Shown: positions 1-12,604, counted from the first letter of the stretch. The stretch is 64,000 bases of DNA from Hydractinia symbiolongicarpus (GCF_029227915.1 NC_079877.1:31089851-31153850); one strand, 5' to 3'. Notes: generated by a model not told the origin, from the letters alone. Program-made: numbers and translations.

Positions 1-156
1 GGTTGGAAAACAGGAACTGTGCACTCAAGAGCAGGGTAAACAAGTGGAAAATATAGGAATCGGCTGAATATTGTTATTGAAGTTGGGAATGTTGAGAATT
101 TAGACTGGAAAAAGGTTGAAAAGTGGGATTTTGCTGAAAAGGTATCACAAGAGGCT

Positions 157-447
157 TTGATATGCTTGAATAAAGGCAATGAAAAGGAGATTAAGTCTGC
201 CAAGGAGAAGGAATTGAACAACTGGATCAAAAATAAAGTTTTTGATGAAGTGGAAGATAAAAACCAAAGTTGCATTAGCACCAGATGGATTCTGACAGAG
301 AAGAATGTTGATGGACAAAGAACTGTGAAAGCTAGATTAGTGGCACAAGGTTTTGAGGAGTTTGAAAAACCAATTCAGACAGACTCTCCAACTTGCACAA
401 AGGAATCATTACGTTTAATGTTGTCAATTTTAGCTTGTAAGGAATGA
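157..447 (+). pseudogene. copia reverse transcriptase, N-terminal fragment
   Basis: This open stretch of 96 residues carries the start of the copia RVT_2 domain. The motif RWILTEKNVDGQRTVKARLV, followed by AQGFEE, is the family signature just before the first catalytic aspartate. In an active element the enzyme copies element RNA into DNA inside virus-like particles. The open frame ends at 447, before the YxDD catalytic box, and the next readable sequence is already RNase H, so no functional enzyme is made. The family assignment is firm; the deletion is inferred from the missing domain order. Confidence 0.8.
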
Positions 448-499
448 AAAGAGTAGTGAATAGTACCCTTTCTGCAGAGACCATGCTGTTTATTCGAAG

Positions 500-770
500 A
501 AATTTTCAATATTGCACCATCAATTCAATGTTTAACAGATAGTAAAACACTTTACGATTCTGTACATTCCACAAAACAAGTTTTGGACAATCGCTTAAGA
601 GTAGATTTGGCTATTTTGAAAAAAATGATTCGAAATAAAGAAGTGAATCACATAACATGAGTTTCAAAAGAACAGGAAATCGCTGATTGTCTTACCAAAT
701 GAGGAGCTAGTTGCAAGAATCTTCTTTTTACATTGGCAACTGGTGTACTCAAACAAGAAAAATAAAAATA
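500..770 (+). pseudogene. copia RNase H region, relic
   Basis: Read in frame, this stretch gives a run containing CLTDSKTLYDSVHSTKQV and, later, EQEIADCLTK, both typical of the C-terminal RNase H-like end of copia polyproteins. At least two in-frame stops interrupt it. It lies between the RT fragment and the purine tract, which is its normal place. Confidence 0.6.
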
Positions 771-999
771 GAGGAGATCTGAGGAAAGATGTGTAAATAG
801 TTTAAACAGATTTGTGATTTTGTTAATACTAACCATTTTGGAGTTGATTTCGTTAAACTGGCCACAATATGGATTGGTTGCTGTTTTGTTTATGTGTCAA
901 ATGACTTATCTTGTTGTTAACTTTGATATAGCTGCATATGGATATCCATTCAATTCTGTTAATAAATTTGGTTGAACTAAAAGTTGATCAAACTGACAA

Positions 1000-1034
1000 A
1001 AGAAAGAAAAAGAAAAGAGGGGAAGATTGTTAAC
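1000..1034 (+). other. polypurine tract and start of copia 3' LTR
   Basis: An uninterrupted A/G run at 1000-1026 is followed by TGTTAAC from 1028. Copia-type elements prime plus-strand synthesis at such a tract, and their LTRs begin with TG. The matching CA end of the LTR is not recognised downstream. Confidence 0.5.
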
Positions 1035-1269
1035 ATTTATTGTCATATAGAACAAAGAGTAAGACAATATCACTGACCCCGTAAATATAGCTAAGGTGTT
1101 GGGTTATACAAGAAGATTGCATATGAGTATTGGATGAAAGTATTATTCAGCAAGGAAGAATATTAGAAAGCAAGAGAAGCTGTTGGATTCCATCAAAAAG
1201 ATTATAGACTATCAGAACATAAGATTACTGAGGAAGAAGAATATTAGAAAGTCTTATAGAAGAAAAAAG

Positions 1270-1640
1270 GTTAGTGGTTTTATTAACTATCAGCTTTTTC
1301 CATAATTTTAAAAACTATCAGGATTAGGGAAATTGGTCTATAGTTATTTGCAGAAGTACGGTTACCATTTTTCAGTATAGGAACAACTTTACTTATTTTC
1401 CAATCGGATGGTACCTCTCCAGATTAATGAGGCAGGTTTATGATGTGACTTAATGGTCCTACTATAATACTTTAATAAGTGTGGTGGAAGATCATCCAGA
1501 CTGGTCGATTTCTTTGTTTTTACCTGTTTTTCCACAAAGATTTTACTAACGTACTTAAATTTGAAAATTTGGTTAGTTCGCAATGGCAGTTCTTTGGTCC
1601 ACTTCCACGTAAATTCAACGAGAGGATATGCATCATCATC
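1270..1640 (-). pseudogene. CR1/L2-like LINE reverse transcriptase fragment
   Basis: On the minus strand a degraded RT segment can be read. YVSKIFVEKQVKTKKS followed by DDLPPHLLK matches the order YVSRIFVEKELKSLKRRKAA...NLPPGILK in the better-preserved LINE at 21.4-23.2 kb, and NNYRPIS (RT motif 1) can be read near 1350-1370. Stops and shifts separate the parts. The fragment is cut at its upstream side by the RTE-like LINE at 1625-2330, so the RTE insertion is probably the younger event. Confidence 0.65.
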
Positions 1641-2330
1641 ATCATTCATCATTCTCGCCTTAACGTCCGTTTTCCATGCTAGCATGGGTTGGACGTATAT
1701 TAATGACCCTCTTCCAATCTGATCTAGACTGTGTTAGATCTAAACTCAACTTCCTCTGTATCAAGTCTGTCCTTATAACCTCCTGCCAAGTCTTTCTCGG
1801 TCGGCCTCTGGGCTTTGCCCCAGGAACTATCAAGTCTCTACACCTTCTTACCCAATTATCCTCCTCCATTCTTTCCAAGTGCCCCAGCCAATTCAATCTT
1901 CTTATCTGGATAACATCTTTAATTCTACGGAGACTTAGCCTGCTTCTTATCTTATCTGAACTCTTTCTGTCTCTCAGACTGGCGTTACACATTCACCTAA
2001 CCATTCTCATATCATTCCTTTCTAAACGGTCAAGATCTTCCTGCTTCACTGCCCATGTCTCACTACCGTACAACATAACACAGGCCTCATACAACCTACC
2101 TTTTACCTCAATTGACAGGACTCTGCTAGTCAACAAAGGAAGTAAATCTCTGAACTTTTTCCAAGCAGAACCTATCCTGCAAGTAACACTTCTTCCAACA
2201 CCCCCTCCACTGCCCAACATATCACCTAAGTAACAGAAGTTCTCAACTATCTCTAACGAGCCACTGTTGCACATCATTAAAGCTGGAAATACTTCATTCT
2301 CTTTAATCTCATGCAACGGTTTTTAACTGA
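1625..2330 (-). mobile_element. 5'-truncated RTE-like LINE, C-terminal end
   Basis: Two minus-strand frames hold the C-terminal part of an endonuclease/reverse transcriptase LINE: LYEACVMLYGSETWAVKQED (2316-1993 frame), then RLNWLGHLERMEEDNWVRRC and KPRGRPRKTWQEVIRTDL (1992-1660 frame). These are hallmark strings of RTE-like elements common in invertebrates. A frameshift near 1990 separates the frames. The 3' end is a short ATC/GAT microsatellite at about 1628-1655, preceded by the motif ATGCTAGCATGGAAAACGGA (minus strand), which recurs at 16,361. The element is cut at about 2330, before the RT catalytic core, so it was dead on arrival or later truncated. Confidence 0.85.
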
Positions 2331-4870
2331 GAAGCAAACCTTGAAAAAAAATTACAAAAAGTGTTTTGTCTCACTGTGTTGTCTACCATCTTTGTTTACA
2401 TCAGTGCTTGTTGTCTCATTCATCTCTGTAATATTGTCTCAGTTATCCATAATGTCTGAATGTATATATGTTGGATCTTCTTTTACCTTTAATTGCTAAA
2501 CTCTGAAGACGCCAGCATTTTTTATGACATACGCAGCACTGTAGAAACTTTATATATAATAGGAATAAAAAACCTGATTAGGTGACAACTAAGATCACTA
2601 GTGGTAACTTAATTCAGGACATGTGGTAATTAGGGGAATAAAAACTTACTGTTGCAATTATATATGCTTAAATCATTGTAACTCACAGAACAATTTCAAC
2701 ACAGATTTATGTTCTTCATAGAAATATTGTTCTATTTGAACTGTGTTAATAACTTATGGCACAAACCCCCTGAAAGTTACTTCGTTATTTTCAAATGGAA
2801 TTTAGCACATCAAATAAAGAAAATACAGATAAAAAATCACCTAATTAGGCTACTTACTTTGTTTTGCGATAACATAATTGCTGCCGAAGCTATCAAGATA
2901 TGAATAGACCTTTTGTAATGCTGGTCACATTCTCCTGGTCAGAATGTCATGTGGTATATAAAACATTGGTTGAGGGAAAACATTGATGTTTCATGGTCAA
3001 ACTCTCACAAAAGAAATTTTGATTAAACAAGAACTACATGTATCTGAATTAAAGCTAAACTAAAGCAAAAAATTTCCTTACACAATTTGATAGGATGAAG
3101 TTTGAAAATAGAGACTCTATTTATAAAGAGGTCTCTGGGTGAATGGGGTGTTTTCCCATAAATCATAACGGCTACCCTGAAAAATATAGACCAGCCATTG
3201 GCTTAAAGGCGCAAAATCACCCTTATCGAAAAAAATTAACATATCCGTTTTTTATATCTATTTCAAAGTTCAGACGGAGTTATGACTTTCCTGAAAATTT
3301 GAGGATACAAAACCTACTAGAAATGGAAATAATGGTACTTCACTATCTTGAATTTATTGGGGTTTTTTTCTAGCCGCTATATTTAACTGTCTTGCTGATT
3401 TCTTATTCTCGTCTAATAAGCGGGCCGTCGCAAAATATTCGTGTGAAACCGTAGGTAAACAAACGGCCTTATCTTTAAATGAGCAATAGGATGGAGTTCG
3501 ATAAAATCGCCATTATGGTTGGCTCCGTTCACGCTGTTTTTTGGCTTGTTTTTCTTTGTAAAACATAGCATTAAAAAATGGAAAGAAATTTTGGTTCTGT
3601 TTAAAAAACAGGCCGAGCGTAAAAACATCTGTATTACTTTCTCCACTTAGATTTAATTTTCTTCTATTCTATTCGCCATTGTTTTTGGACACCAGACAAA
3701 ACAAAACAGAAAGAAGAAATCAAAGCATTGCCTCGTGGCTATTAGTTATGATAATTAATGCTTATCACGCTCTTTCATTTTTGATTAGCTGACCGGGATT
3801 ATTGCATATTATAGGCAAAATAACCCAACGAGGGAGAATGCTCATTGTGATAGTTGAAGATAGTTGAAGCACTATGGAGATAATTAAATTTAGAGCATGA
3901 AAGGGGAAATTCTAAATACTTAGGTATTCTAATTGTGTAGATTTGATACTGTCTCCATAAGGAAACGACTAACTGTTTAAACAAAGGAAAATAATCAAAA
4001 AGTAAGACAGCTAGCGAGGCGAAGCTGTCTTCAGAAACAACAACAACAAGTGCTCAGTGTTGCAAAGAAGTCTGATTTCAGTAAGTTAAAACGTTTAAAT
4101 AATAAAGAATAACACAGAAACTTCGATTGATTTATCTAATTTATTATGTTTGGAACTTTGTTGATACATTTGTAAAAGCATTACGATGGAAACACAGCTA
4201 CAGATACTCTCCCTCCTTCATTATTATTTCTGTAATGGCATGAATCGAGCAACCATGTGATCGATTTTGCCGTGCGTTTATTATCGCATGATCCGTGCAA
4301 TGAAATGCAATGGCGGTTCTGTAGGCGAAGAGAAATTGGGGTGATTTTGTTATTTTCATGAAACATTAGAACATGTTCTGGTTGTCAGTTTTAAATAAAA
4401 TTTTCTGGGTAATGTTTTCTCATGTATATATTTCAATTTTTACAATAAAATAAAAAAAGTTGCCTACAGGGTGATTACGCGCCTTTAAAAGTAACATGCA
4501 ATATTTGCTGACCAAGAGAATTACCCATTCCTAACTCAGAATCACTGTGGTTAGGTACACAATGCCTAGTACGTGTCTCTTTAACAGGTAATATGGCCTA
4601 ATTAAGCTAGAGTAGTCTAATTAGGCGTTTACCCTGACTAAAAAATTGCAGTCAAAAGTGAAAGTGAAAGTGCAATCAACAAACCTTCCCCTACTATTGG
4701 TTAGTCAGAAAAGTAGACATGTCTAAGAATAAAAAATGTCAAGATAGCTAAATATATCTTCTCAAATCATTATGTAATACCTTCGCATGGAGTGTAACAT
4801 GAGGCAGTAGAGATTCTGGTAAAATACATCCGTTAAATACTTTAAATACTTTTTCTGCTTTTAAAACAAA
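2331..4870. other. no gene recognised; AT-rich with short repeat-like motifs
   Basis: Open frames here are short and lack recognisable domains. Segments near 3120-3250 and 4460-4640 share small motifs (GGCG plus ACCCT near a CTAATTAGG-type string), suggesting old non-autonomous transposon debris, but no paired termini could be matched. Confidence 0.4.
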
Positions 4871-4925
4871 ATTAACAACAACAATTAACAACAGAAAAAC
4901 ATGAGTTAAAATTAGATTGATTTAC

Positions 4926-5135
4926 CTCACCAGAAGATGGGCTATAGACAGGAAAGGTTTTTTCTTTTATTCCCAAAGACCATTTTCCATGAAGAAACGC
5001 TTTCTGTTTGAACAGTCGGATCTTCTCCAGTGCTTGCTTTGCGGCCATATTGATTGCATAATATTCTTCTAAAAAAGCGCTGGACACGAAGTACACACGG
5101 AACAACGCCAAACATAACACAAAGAGGGCAGCCAT
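4926..5135 (-). CDS. candidate first coding exon with signal peptide
   Basis: A minus-strand ATG at 5135 opens 70 codons and reaches GAG|GTAAAT, a good splice donor at 4925-4924. The N-terminus MAALFVLCLALFRVYFVSS is a plausible signal peptide with a hydrophobic core, followed by a helical, lysine-rich segment (AAKQALEKIRLFKQKA) and a PVYSPSSGE end. The exon closes in phase 0. Downstream exons below 4900 were not found, so the protein is incomplete and no family is recognised. It could also be a chance frame; the signal peptide plus donor is the only support. Confidence 0.4.
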
Positions 5136-5220
5136 GTTTTGATTTGAAAAAATCTCTTTTCTTTAAATACACCAACGCATTTTTTAAAGTAATTACATAA
5201 ATATTCCAAATTCTCACCAA

Positions 5221-7530
5221 AAAATTTGATTTGTTATGCTAAAACCTTGCCGCGGAAAAAGCCACCCCACAGCACCACCAGCAAAAGTATGACAAAAGTA
5301 AACCCGGAAGTCAAAGTCATATAGGACTGGGAACAAAGTTGTACATTGAGCTACCGGACTCTCACTGCTTCAGTTGTTGTGCAACAACCTCATTCCCAGA
5401 GCATTTTGCCTGGTTGATGAAGTTGCACTCCGTGTAATAAAGGCTCAGGGGCCACAAGACCCCTCGGGATGCGGCTAGTTGGTGCAAAGTGTTGTAAAGA
5501 TATAAAAAATATTTTAAGGGAGAGGCGAACAAAAACTTATTTTGTGGCAGCCAGAAAATAAATTTAAAGCGAGAGAAAAAATATTACAGATTTCTAAATC
5601 CTAAAATCTACTAAAAGATAACTACTGTGTAGCCGCAGCAGTTCGCCTCTCCTTTAAACTAGAGAACCACAGTAACCACACTTCAGCGCAAACGAAGCCC
5701 TAGGACCCCGTTTTTTGAGCCGTAAATACATACCCACAGAATCTGAAAAGCTCAAGAAGAAAATTGGGCAAAAAAAGTTGGGCCATGTCGGAGCGCAGCG
5801 CAATGTGTTACGGGTAGACTGATGACTTTAGTTAAAAAAAGACTAGTACTGCTATTAAGTGTGAAAAGAGTCATAGTAAATTAAAAGAGAGGGTTTCGGG
5901 GACCTAAATACAGTGCAGTCATTCTAACTAAGCTCTCTATAAACTTTAACCCCAGATAACAGTGCCGTCTCTTGTATCAAAAGCGAAAAAGTGCTGGGAA
6001 CGAGTTTGATTCCAAGTTTTCTTTTCTTTTTTACTAAGAAAATAATGACTTAGATAAGCTAAAAGGAGCTGTTATGAATCTAACGGGGAGTTTGAGTTCA
6101 CTAGTTCGAGACCTCTACTTGTCTTGGGCCGTATCAACACAGATCCGAAACAATTTTCCGACGAAAAATGCTTCTCGTTCATTAAAACGGCATGCACAGA
6201 AACTTGAAAAATGTTTGGTTAGTTTGAATTGAGACATACTTCATTTATAAGCATCGTAGTAATCTTGTACTTTCACTTTTTTACTGTCTCGTGAGTAAAG
6301 CTGTGGGCAGGCTTTGCAGCGCAAATCCGTCTATAGGATTGTTGTACACTCTTCGGTCAAAGTGCATATGGGACATAGATGACGAAATGTTGATTTCTTG
6401 GACCAAAAGTTAAATAAGGTGCTTCCTTTTCAACAAAATTTTGCACAGTGGACCAAAAAGACATTAAAAATAATTGGCGACATGAAAATATTTGTTTTTG
6501 TTTTATAATTCCTATTTTTTTCTGCTACAATTTGTCCAAAGATTTGTTCTAGACACGGAAAGCACACCAGAGGTGACATTGGCAACTTTTTGAAATGTTT
6601 CGGATTTTAAATGAAGTTACGGAAAATAACAATACAAAAGAACGTTAAAGCAATACTCTTTCGTGAGGAGTGCAATTAGCAGCTTCGCTTTTGACAATAT
6701 GATATAATTTCAAACTTTTTTGTCCCTTTTTTTCCTTCTCCCTTCCATTTTAAAGTAGTAGAGCTGTGTTGAGAAATAAATCTAAAAACTTTTAATCAAC
6801 TCTTAGAAAAAGACAGATTACTCATCACTGGTAAAGTCACGCGAAAATTTGTATCACTAACATAGTAAACAAAGAAAAAGTTCCAAGTCAAGCAACTTCT
6901 GAATAATTTCATAAATAAGTAAGAAGTACATATTAATAGATGAAACATCCATAATTAGTTCTTTTTTGCTATATATATAAAAAAAGAAAAAATTAATAAA
7001 AATTAAAAAGTATTCAACGTAAACGCAAAAAAACAAACAAATAAAATGTCAGATTTTCCAGCTTTTTTAATTAACGCAGTATCCAATATAAAAAAGGCTT
7101 TTATTGTTGGTTTTCTCAGAAATACTTAACGATTGCATTTGGGACAAAACAAACGCAGAATTTCGTAGCGGCTTGAAACTATCCGACTATTAGAATCAAC
7201 ATTTCTGTTACATCGGCTTTCTGAGAAAAAAAAAATAGCTTAAAATTTTTTAAATGTTACAGTTAAAATAACTAATAAATAAATGTGTATATATATATAT
7301 ACATAAAATTTTTGCACTACTAAAAACTTTAATACAAATTATTTTTTAATTTAAATATTTTCGTTTGACAACAATACAGTTATAATCCGGCCTCTGAACA
7401 GCCAATACAATATACGAATCCAGGTTTCTAGAAATATATACAGCAAAAGGAACAAAAACAACAACGACACAGACAAAGTAAGAGGGAAATAACTTATTCC
7501 TTCGTTTTCACATTTTACATGGCGTCATCC
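5221..7530. other. no gene recognised
   Basis: This stretch of over 2 kb holds no convincing open frame on either strand. It is AT-rich (poly-A and poly-T runs, a TATATATA tract near 7290). The part near 5250-5300 (CCGCGG, CCACCCC) is locally GC-richer and lies just upstream of the 5135 exon, so it could be a promoter, but nothing specific is visible. Confidence 0.4.
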
Positions 7531-7532
7531 TC

Positions 7533-8189
7533 TTAGGTTCGCGCTACAGGTTGTGTAACCAGGGAGCTTAAAATCTTGAAATGTTTTCTTGTTATTTCGT
7601 TCAAATCTTCAGCAACTGAAATTAAAAGAAAATATAAACAATTTATAATTATTTTTTTTGGTTGATTGCATGATTTTATTTCAACTTTCAACTCCAGTCA
7701 GCCTACAAAATGCAAAACGTTAAATCTTTAATTACTTTCTTACTTATTTGGTCATAATGTACAATCATATTTATTTCATTAGGACTTCACAAGCAAGTAC
7801 TTGTTCTTCGAGAACGTACATCATGAGACGACTTTAACGTAAACGACACGCGTAAAATCTAAGACAATACGTGCAAAAACGCACACAACACGCGTAGAAA
7901 CACAGACAAGAAGCGTAGAATCGCAGATAACACGGATACACGGATAAAAATTGAAGACAAGCGTAGAAACGCAGACAACACGCGTAGGAATACATACCCG
8001 AGGTGTGGTAACTATGATCACCATGCAAAAGTATTCTTTGCAGCAATTGGACCATGGCTCCTGTTGCTAAGAGTCCATCGTGCGGGGACAGCTCGTCGAA
8101 ATAGGAATGCTCCACAGCAAATGGATTTCTTGGGCACGGCAACACATTGATTCTCACAATCTCAGCAAGTATGTCCCAAATCTTGACAT
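7533..8189 (-). CDS. last two coding exons of an unrecognised host gene
   Basis: Two exons fit together exactly. The first (8189-7998) starts after TTTCTCTCAAG and ends at G|GTATGT; it encodes a segment beginning DVKIWDILAEIVRINVLPC and including SPHDGLLATGAMVQLLQRIL. The second (7615-7533) starts after TTTCTTTTAATTTCAG and encodes VAEDLNEITRKHFKILSSLV up to a TAA stop. Both junctions are phase 1, so the frame is kept. The product is a soluble, helical C-terminal region of about 90 residues. An upstream exon ending at a donor at 8366 is phase-compatible but has a TGA about 33 codons upstream, so it is uncertain. I do not recognise the family. Confidence 0.6.
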
Positions 8190-8499
8190 CTTGAGAGAAA
8201 CAACACACACATACACAACTTGGATATAACAATAAGAAAAGAAAAACGACTACAAGGAACATACCACAAAATCATTTAGTTAAATACTGCTATGAATTTA
8301 ATTTCATCAAAAAACAAAAAGTTTCGAAGAAGCACAAGCAGTTGCGTCAATACAATGATTTATACCTTTATGACTCCATTCCGATGTGGATTTTAATTTC
8401 AAGGGACTATCTTGTATTTGGTAGACTTCATCATTAGAAGTATAATTTTCAGTAAATCGAATCAATCTGTTGTGATTGGAACGTACCTATAAAATAGAA

Positions 8500-8615
8500 T
8501 TACCCTTGGGTTCACTATCACTACCTGGGCGCTTATTAAATTCATTCGAAATTTTCGGGGGCGGTTATTAGAAGGGTGCTTAAAAGAGGCGGGCGCTAAA
8601 AAGAGAAAATACGGT
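8500..8615. repeat. short dispersed repeat (GGGGCG-TTATTAGAAGGG type)
   Basis: The stretch contains alternating GGGCGCTTATTAAATTC and GGGGGCGGTTATTAGAAGGG / GGTGCTTAAAAGAGGCGGGC units ending in AATACGGTA. Internally repetitive, GC-skewed modules of this kind are typical of short interspersed repeats in invertebrate genomes. It lies immediately upstream of the minus-strand gene at 7.5-8.2 kb. Confidence 0.4.
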
Positions 8616-9288
8616 ATATTGATGCAGAGAGTAAAAGAAAGTCTGCAAGACGAAAGGGAGAATAATCACAATGAAAACGGTAATATTGATCCGAATCATC
8701 GACACCTACCCATACATACGGACTCTTGTACCTTCCATACGCAGCCAGCAGAAAAAGCGTTGAATGGGTCTCCTAAAAAAATTAAAAACAAGTGCAATCT
8801 ATAAAAGCGTTAGTCAACTATCAAATTACCTTATTCCCAGCTTTCTTGATTTGACCTAATTTTCTATATGTCATCCACTACAAATTAACCTTGTACATTT
8901 GCTTGAGGATCTGTATGTACTTTACATGTTCTCATTTTTGTCAAATATCAGACTGCATTCTCATACATGGCCTTTCCTTAGGGTGTCAGTGTATTACATG
9001 ACTAAGAAAACAAAGAACAAGAATCCTAACCATCGTAGAGATATATAAACCAATACGACGATGTAAAGATATTTTAATGGAATTTCATGGTACAGATGAA
9101 GTAAGTCAACTTACAGCATTTAAACTATCAGCTTCACAAGGACTTGCAGGAGGTAAACCAATATCCAAAAAATGAAAGCCACTTATGCTAGAATAAAAGA
9201 GTAAGGCCATTATTATTAGCAGGTCAAGACGAAATCAGGTTAAAAAAGCAACTTAAGATAAGAATTTTGAGACGAAATAGATGTTACG

Positions 9289-9950
9289 TTGTTACTTATG
9301 TGTAGAGACGTCGAGAAATGTCCTGGGCTAACTGGACATAATTTACAAGATTTGTTCAAGCACAGAGGATTAAAAGTCTTTCATCAGAATATCCGAGGAC
9401 TTTATAAAAATATGGCTAATTTATCAACTTTTCTACATACGCACAAAAACACACATATTTTTTCTCTTAGTGAAACACACATCGATAACACTACTCCGTC
9501 ACAGCTCTTTGACATTCCGGGGTACACGTTTGTAAATAAAAACAGAGACGTTGGAAGTCATGGTGGTGTTGCTGCATATATAAGGATGGGATAACGTTTA
9601 AGAGAAGAACAGATTTGGAATTAGAGTGTATTTGGTTAGAAATACATTTTCAAAAAACGAAAAGTTTTCTTCTCAGTATTTGGTATCGACCCCCGTCGTC
9701 ATCAAAATTCCTACCAACTTCAATGAAACTCTTCGCACCTCGTTCACAAAAGCAACATCTGAGAATAAGAAGACGATATTAACAGGAGATTTCAACATCA
9801 ATTATCAAAAAGATAATGAGAACGATGAATTAAAATCAATCTTCACGCTTTTCCAATTTAATCAGATAATTAAAACGGCAACAAGAATAACAGATAAATG
9901 TGAATCATTTATCTGTCATAAAATAAAAATTATGACAATGCTAAATTAAA
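9289..9950 (+). pseudogene. LINE apurinic endonuclease domain, broken
   Basis: The frame from 9289 reads LLMCRDVEKCPGLT, the common CR1/Jockey opening, then KVFHQNIRGLYKNMANLSTF and FSLSETHID: the QNIRGL and SETH motifs of the exonuclease-endonuclease-phosphatase fold. After a frameshift near 9595-9660 a second frame continues with a YRPPS-like string and then ILTGDFNINY (the GDFN motif). In a live element this domain nicks target DNA to prime reverse transcription. The frameshift and stops make it inactive. Confidence 0.8.
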
Positions 9951-10529
9951 AAAAGACCTCAAAAATACGGATTGGTCGTCGGTGTATGAATCACACTCTG
10001 TTTCAGAATCTCTTCAGGCGCTTAATAAAATCTTGAATGAAAGTTTTATTAAACACGACCCTTATGCTACAAAAAGGGCGAATATGCTACAAAAAGGGCG
10101 AATACCAACATATGCCCAAGTCTGACACATGAAGTTAAAAACAAAATGGACTACGGAGATGTACTCCAGAAAAAGTTTCGAAAATCAAAAACAACTGTAA
10201 ACCATTGGAATTATAAACGCCAACGAAATATAGTTAATGCTTTAAAACGTATAACACAAACCTACTAAAAGAAAACATAAACAATTCAACATTATTTTGG
10301 AAAACACTGAAAAAGATTTTCCCGACAAAGTCAAAAACGAAGCAAACAAATACGTTATTTAAAGTCGACGACGAACAAATCTCCAACGAAAGAGCTATAG
10401 CTGAAGGGTTTGGTCGTTTCTTCTCCAATGTCACTACAAAGCTACTCAAAACTCTCCATCCTATCAAGAACTTTGTATGGAACAAACCACCAAGAGTAGC
10501 TACCAATTCGAACTACTCAAAAATTTTCA

Positions 10530-11920
10530 TTTCGCTCCGTTACACCATCTGAAATCTGCAAATACTTGAAAAATTAAACCGTAAAAAGCCATCGGGTATC
10601 GACGATCTTCCATCAAATCTTCTAAAAGACGCAGCAGACGAAATTTCAAAACCTGTAGCTTTTATTATCAATAGATTATTGTCAACTGGCATCGTTCCAA
10701 CAGTCTGGAAGATTTCAAAAATTACTTCACTTCACAAATCGGAATCAAAATCAGACTTTTCCAACTACCGGCCAATTTCCGTATTGCCATGTCTGTCCAA
10801 AATACTTGAACGCGTTGTACATCACCAACTCTCAAACTATATTGAAAACAACTATTTGCTGAAAAACAGTCAGTTTGGTTTGCGTTAGCAAAGATCAACG
10901 GAATTAGCCTGCAACATCTTGGTTGATAATATTCGTAAAAAACATGGACAATGGCTAAACAGGGGTGGCTTACATTATTTTAAGTAAGGTATTCGACACG
11001 GTTAGTCATTCGTTCCTTCTATCCTACTGAATAACTGGAAAGGAATTGATTTAGTTCTTTAACCGTAAGCAGTGCGTATTCTACGACGGTCACCTCTCTG
11101 AGGACTATCCAGTCTTCGGAGGAGTTCCACAAGGATCAATTCTTGGACCAACGTTATTTTTATTTCACTTGGACGATATCGACACCTGCCTACGTCATTG
11201 TAGTATCCTCAAATAAGCTGACGATACAGTTTTATAAGTTCATGGGAAAGATTCTGAATCTATTCAAAAAATGTTGAATATTTACATGCCTTAAATCTAT
11301 AATTGGCTGAGAAACAACGACTTGTCTCTAAACCTTAAAAAAGACAAAACAGAAACAATGATATTTGGAACCCCACCTGCACCACTAAACGTATTAGTCA
11401 ATGGATCCAGTCTAAACTAAACAACATCTTACAAGTATTTGGGAGTCAATCTTGATTCAACAATAACCTTAAACGAAGATTTTAACTCGAAATACAAAAA
11501 ACTTAGTTCCCAGTGCTTACCTATTGTGGGACTGTGAACCTTAATCTGACGAGAACGTCAATAGAAAAACTCGACCAAATACACGATCGTGCTATTACCG
11601 TAATCACTGAGAACAAAAGTCAAGAAGAAATCATCACTCCGATCATGACATCAATCAAACGTCACGCGTGTAAAATTGTCAGACGATCAATTACAACGAA
11701 ACTTCCATCGCCTATGGACAATTACTTTGAACTGATGTCACACTTCAAAACAACAAGAAATAATAAACACTCAATAAAGTTACTAAAGGTGAAATCTAAG
11801 AAAGCACAAAGTGGTTTTTTCTATCAAGGTGCACATATTTACAATAGTTTGTTAAGAGACATCCGTTACAAAAATAACGAGAATATGGTTTTAAAGAAAT
11901 TAGATAATTTTAGCTTTTAG
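10530..11920 (+). pseudogene. LINE reverse transcriptase and C-terminal region, broken
   Basis: The best-preserved block (10,679-10,888) reads GIVPTVWKISKITSLHKSES and FSNYRPISVLPCLSKILERV, RT motifs 0 to 2. Downstream, a degraded DxxKAFD block (near 10,985), a GVPQGSILGP-like block (near 11,125) and an ADD-type block (near 11,220) can be traced across frames with stops between them. The C-terminal open frame 11,513-11,920 encodes TYCGTVNLNLTRTS and SGFFYQGAHIYNSLL, matching the C-terminus of the LINE at 21.4 kb. The order of the motifs is normal; the stops show that it is dead. Confidence 0.8.
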
Positions 11921-12604
11921 CTATTTAACTTTTTTAACTTTTATTTCTAACTTCTAACTAGTTTACAGTATGGTTTGGAAGATATATGGTATTAGACTAA
12001 TTTCTATCATGTATTTTCTAAACCAAGCAAATGAAATGTTTTTAAACATCACGATATTGCATAAATATTTTAATACTTTACAATCCATTTTTGGTCAATT
12101 TTAAGTTTACCCACTACATCATTTCTAAGTTTGATTTTACTTTTAAAACTATTATTTTATTCTTTCTTTGACAGGACTCGTTTGGAAAGCAGTTATTTTA
12201 CACTTGTATATATGTAAACATTATGTATATAAACTGAAACGACCTATCCTGTATAAATATTTTATAAATAAAAATAAAATAAATAAATAAATGAATAAAA
12301 TTCAGGACGTTTGTTAACCTAATTATCGGTAGCACATAAAGTAGAGATGAATAATAAAGATTGTGCTTTCATTGACGAAAATAGTGACAGTGATAACTTA
12401 TAACTAAAATTGTTTGTGAACTGTATTTCTATATTCAACTTTTTCACATTTTTTGTATTCGAGGTCATTTAATACTACAAAAAGACAAAAGCTATTTCCA
12501 TTGTCTGCAATTTTTTCCCCCGAGGGTTATATAAAATTTATGTTACTTTATTTACTTTCTAATACTAAAAATGCAATACGTAGAAGAGGAGAAAAAGGTT
12601 GGGG

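Larger units (their letters stand above)
1..1060 (+). mobile_element. Ty1/copia LTR retrotransposon remnant
   Basis: The first kilobase is the 3' half of a copia-type element. A reverse transcriptase start (157-447) is followed after only about 50 bases by the end of an RNase H region (about 500-770), so the core of the polymerase has been deleted. A purine-rich run at 1000-1026 ends just before TGTTAAC at 1028, the expected order of polypurine tract and 3' LTR start. The right end of the LTR was not found, and the element enters from the left edge, so its full size is unknown. Confidence 0.75.
9230..12298 (+). mobile_element. CR1/L2-like LINE, nearly full-length but decayed
   Basis: A non-LTR retrotransposon with endonuclease (9289-9950), reverse transcriptase (10,530-11,500) and C-terminal region (11,513-11,920), followed by a 3' end reading TATCCTGTATAAATATTTTA and an AAATAAATAAATAA tail at about 12,260-12,298. 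The same 3' end occurs, in the minus orientation, at 16,140, 21,080 and 42,590, which defines the family within this window. Numerous stops and frameshifts break the ORF. A short readable segment just upstream (about 9050-9173, ending GLAGGKPISKK) may belong to ORF1 or to unrelated DNA. It interrupts the region between two minus-strand host genes. Confidence 0.85.

Noticed and set aside
1676-2233. 185-residue plus-strand frame
   Set aside because: It is antisense to the RTE-like LINE, whose family motifs are on the minus strand.
8190-8262. Hydrophobic frame MFLVVVFLFLLLYPSC as a signal peptide upstream of the 8.0-8.2 kb exon
   Set aside because: The DNA is a pyrimidine-rich tract ending in CTCAAG, better explained as the intron end before the exon at 8,189.
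8366-8487. Upstream exon of the 7.5-8.2 kb gene
   Set aside because: Its donor is phase-compatible, but the frame contains a TGA about eight codons after the best acceptor, so it is left as uncertain and not listed as coding.
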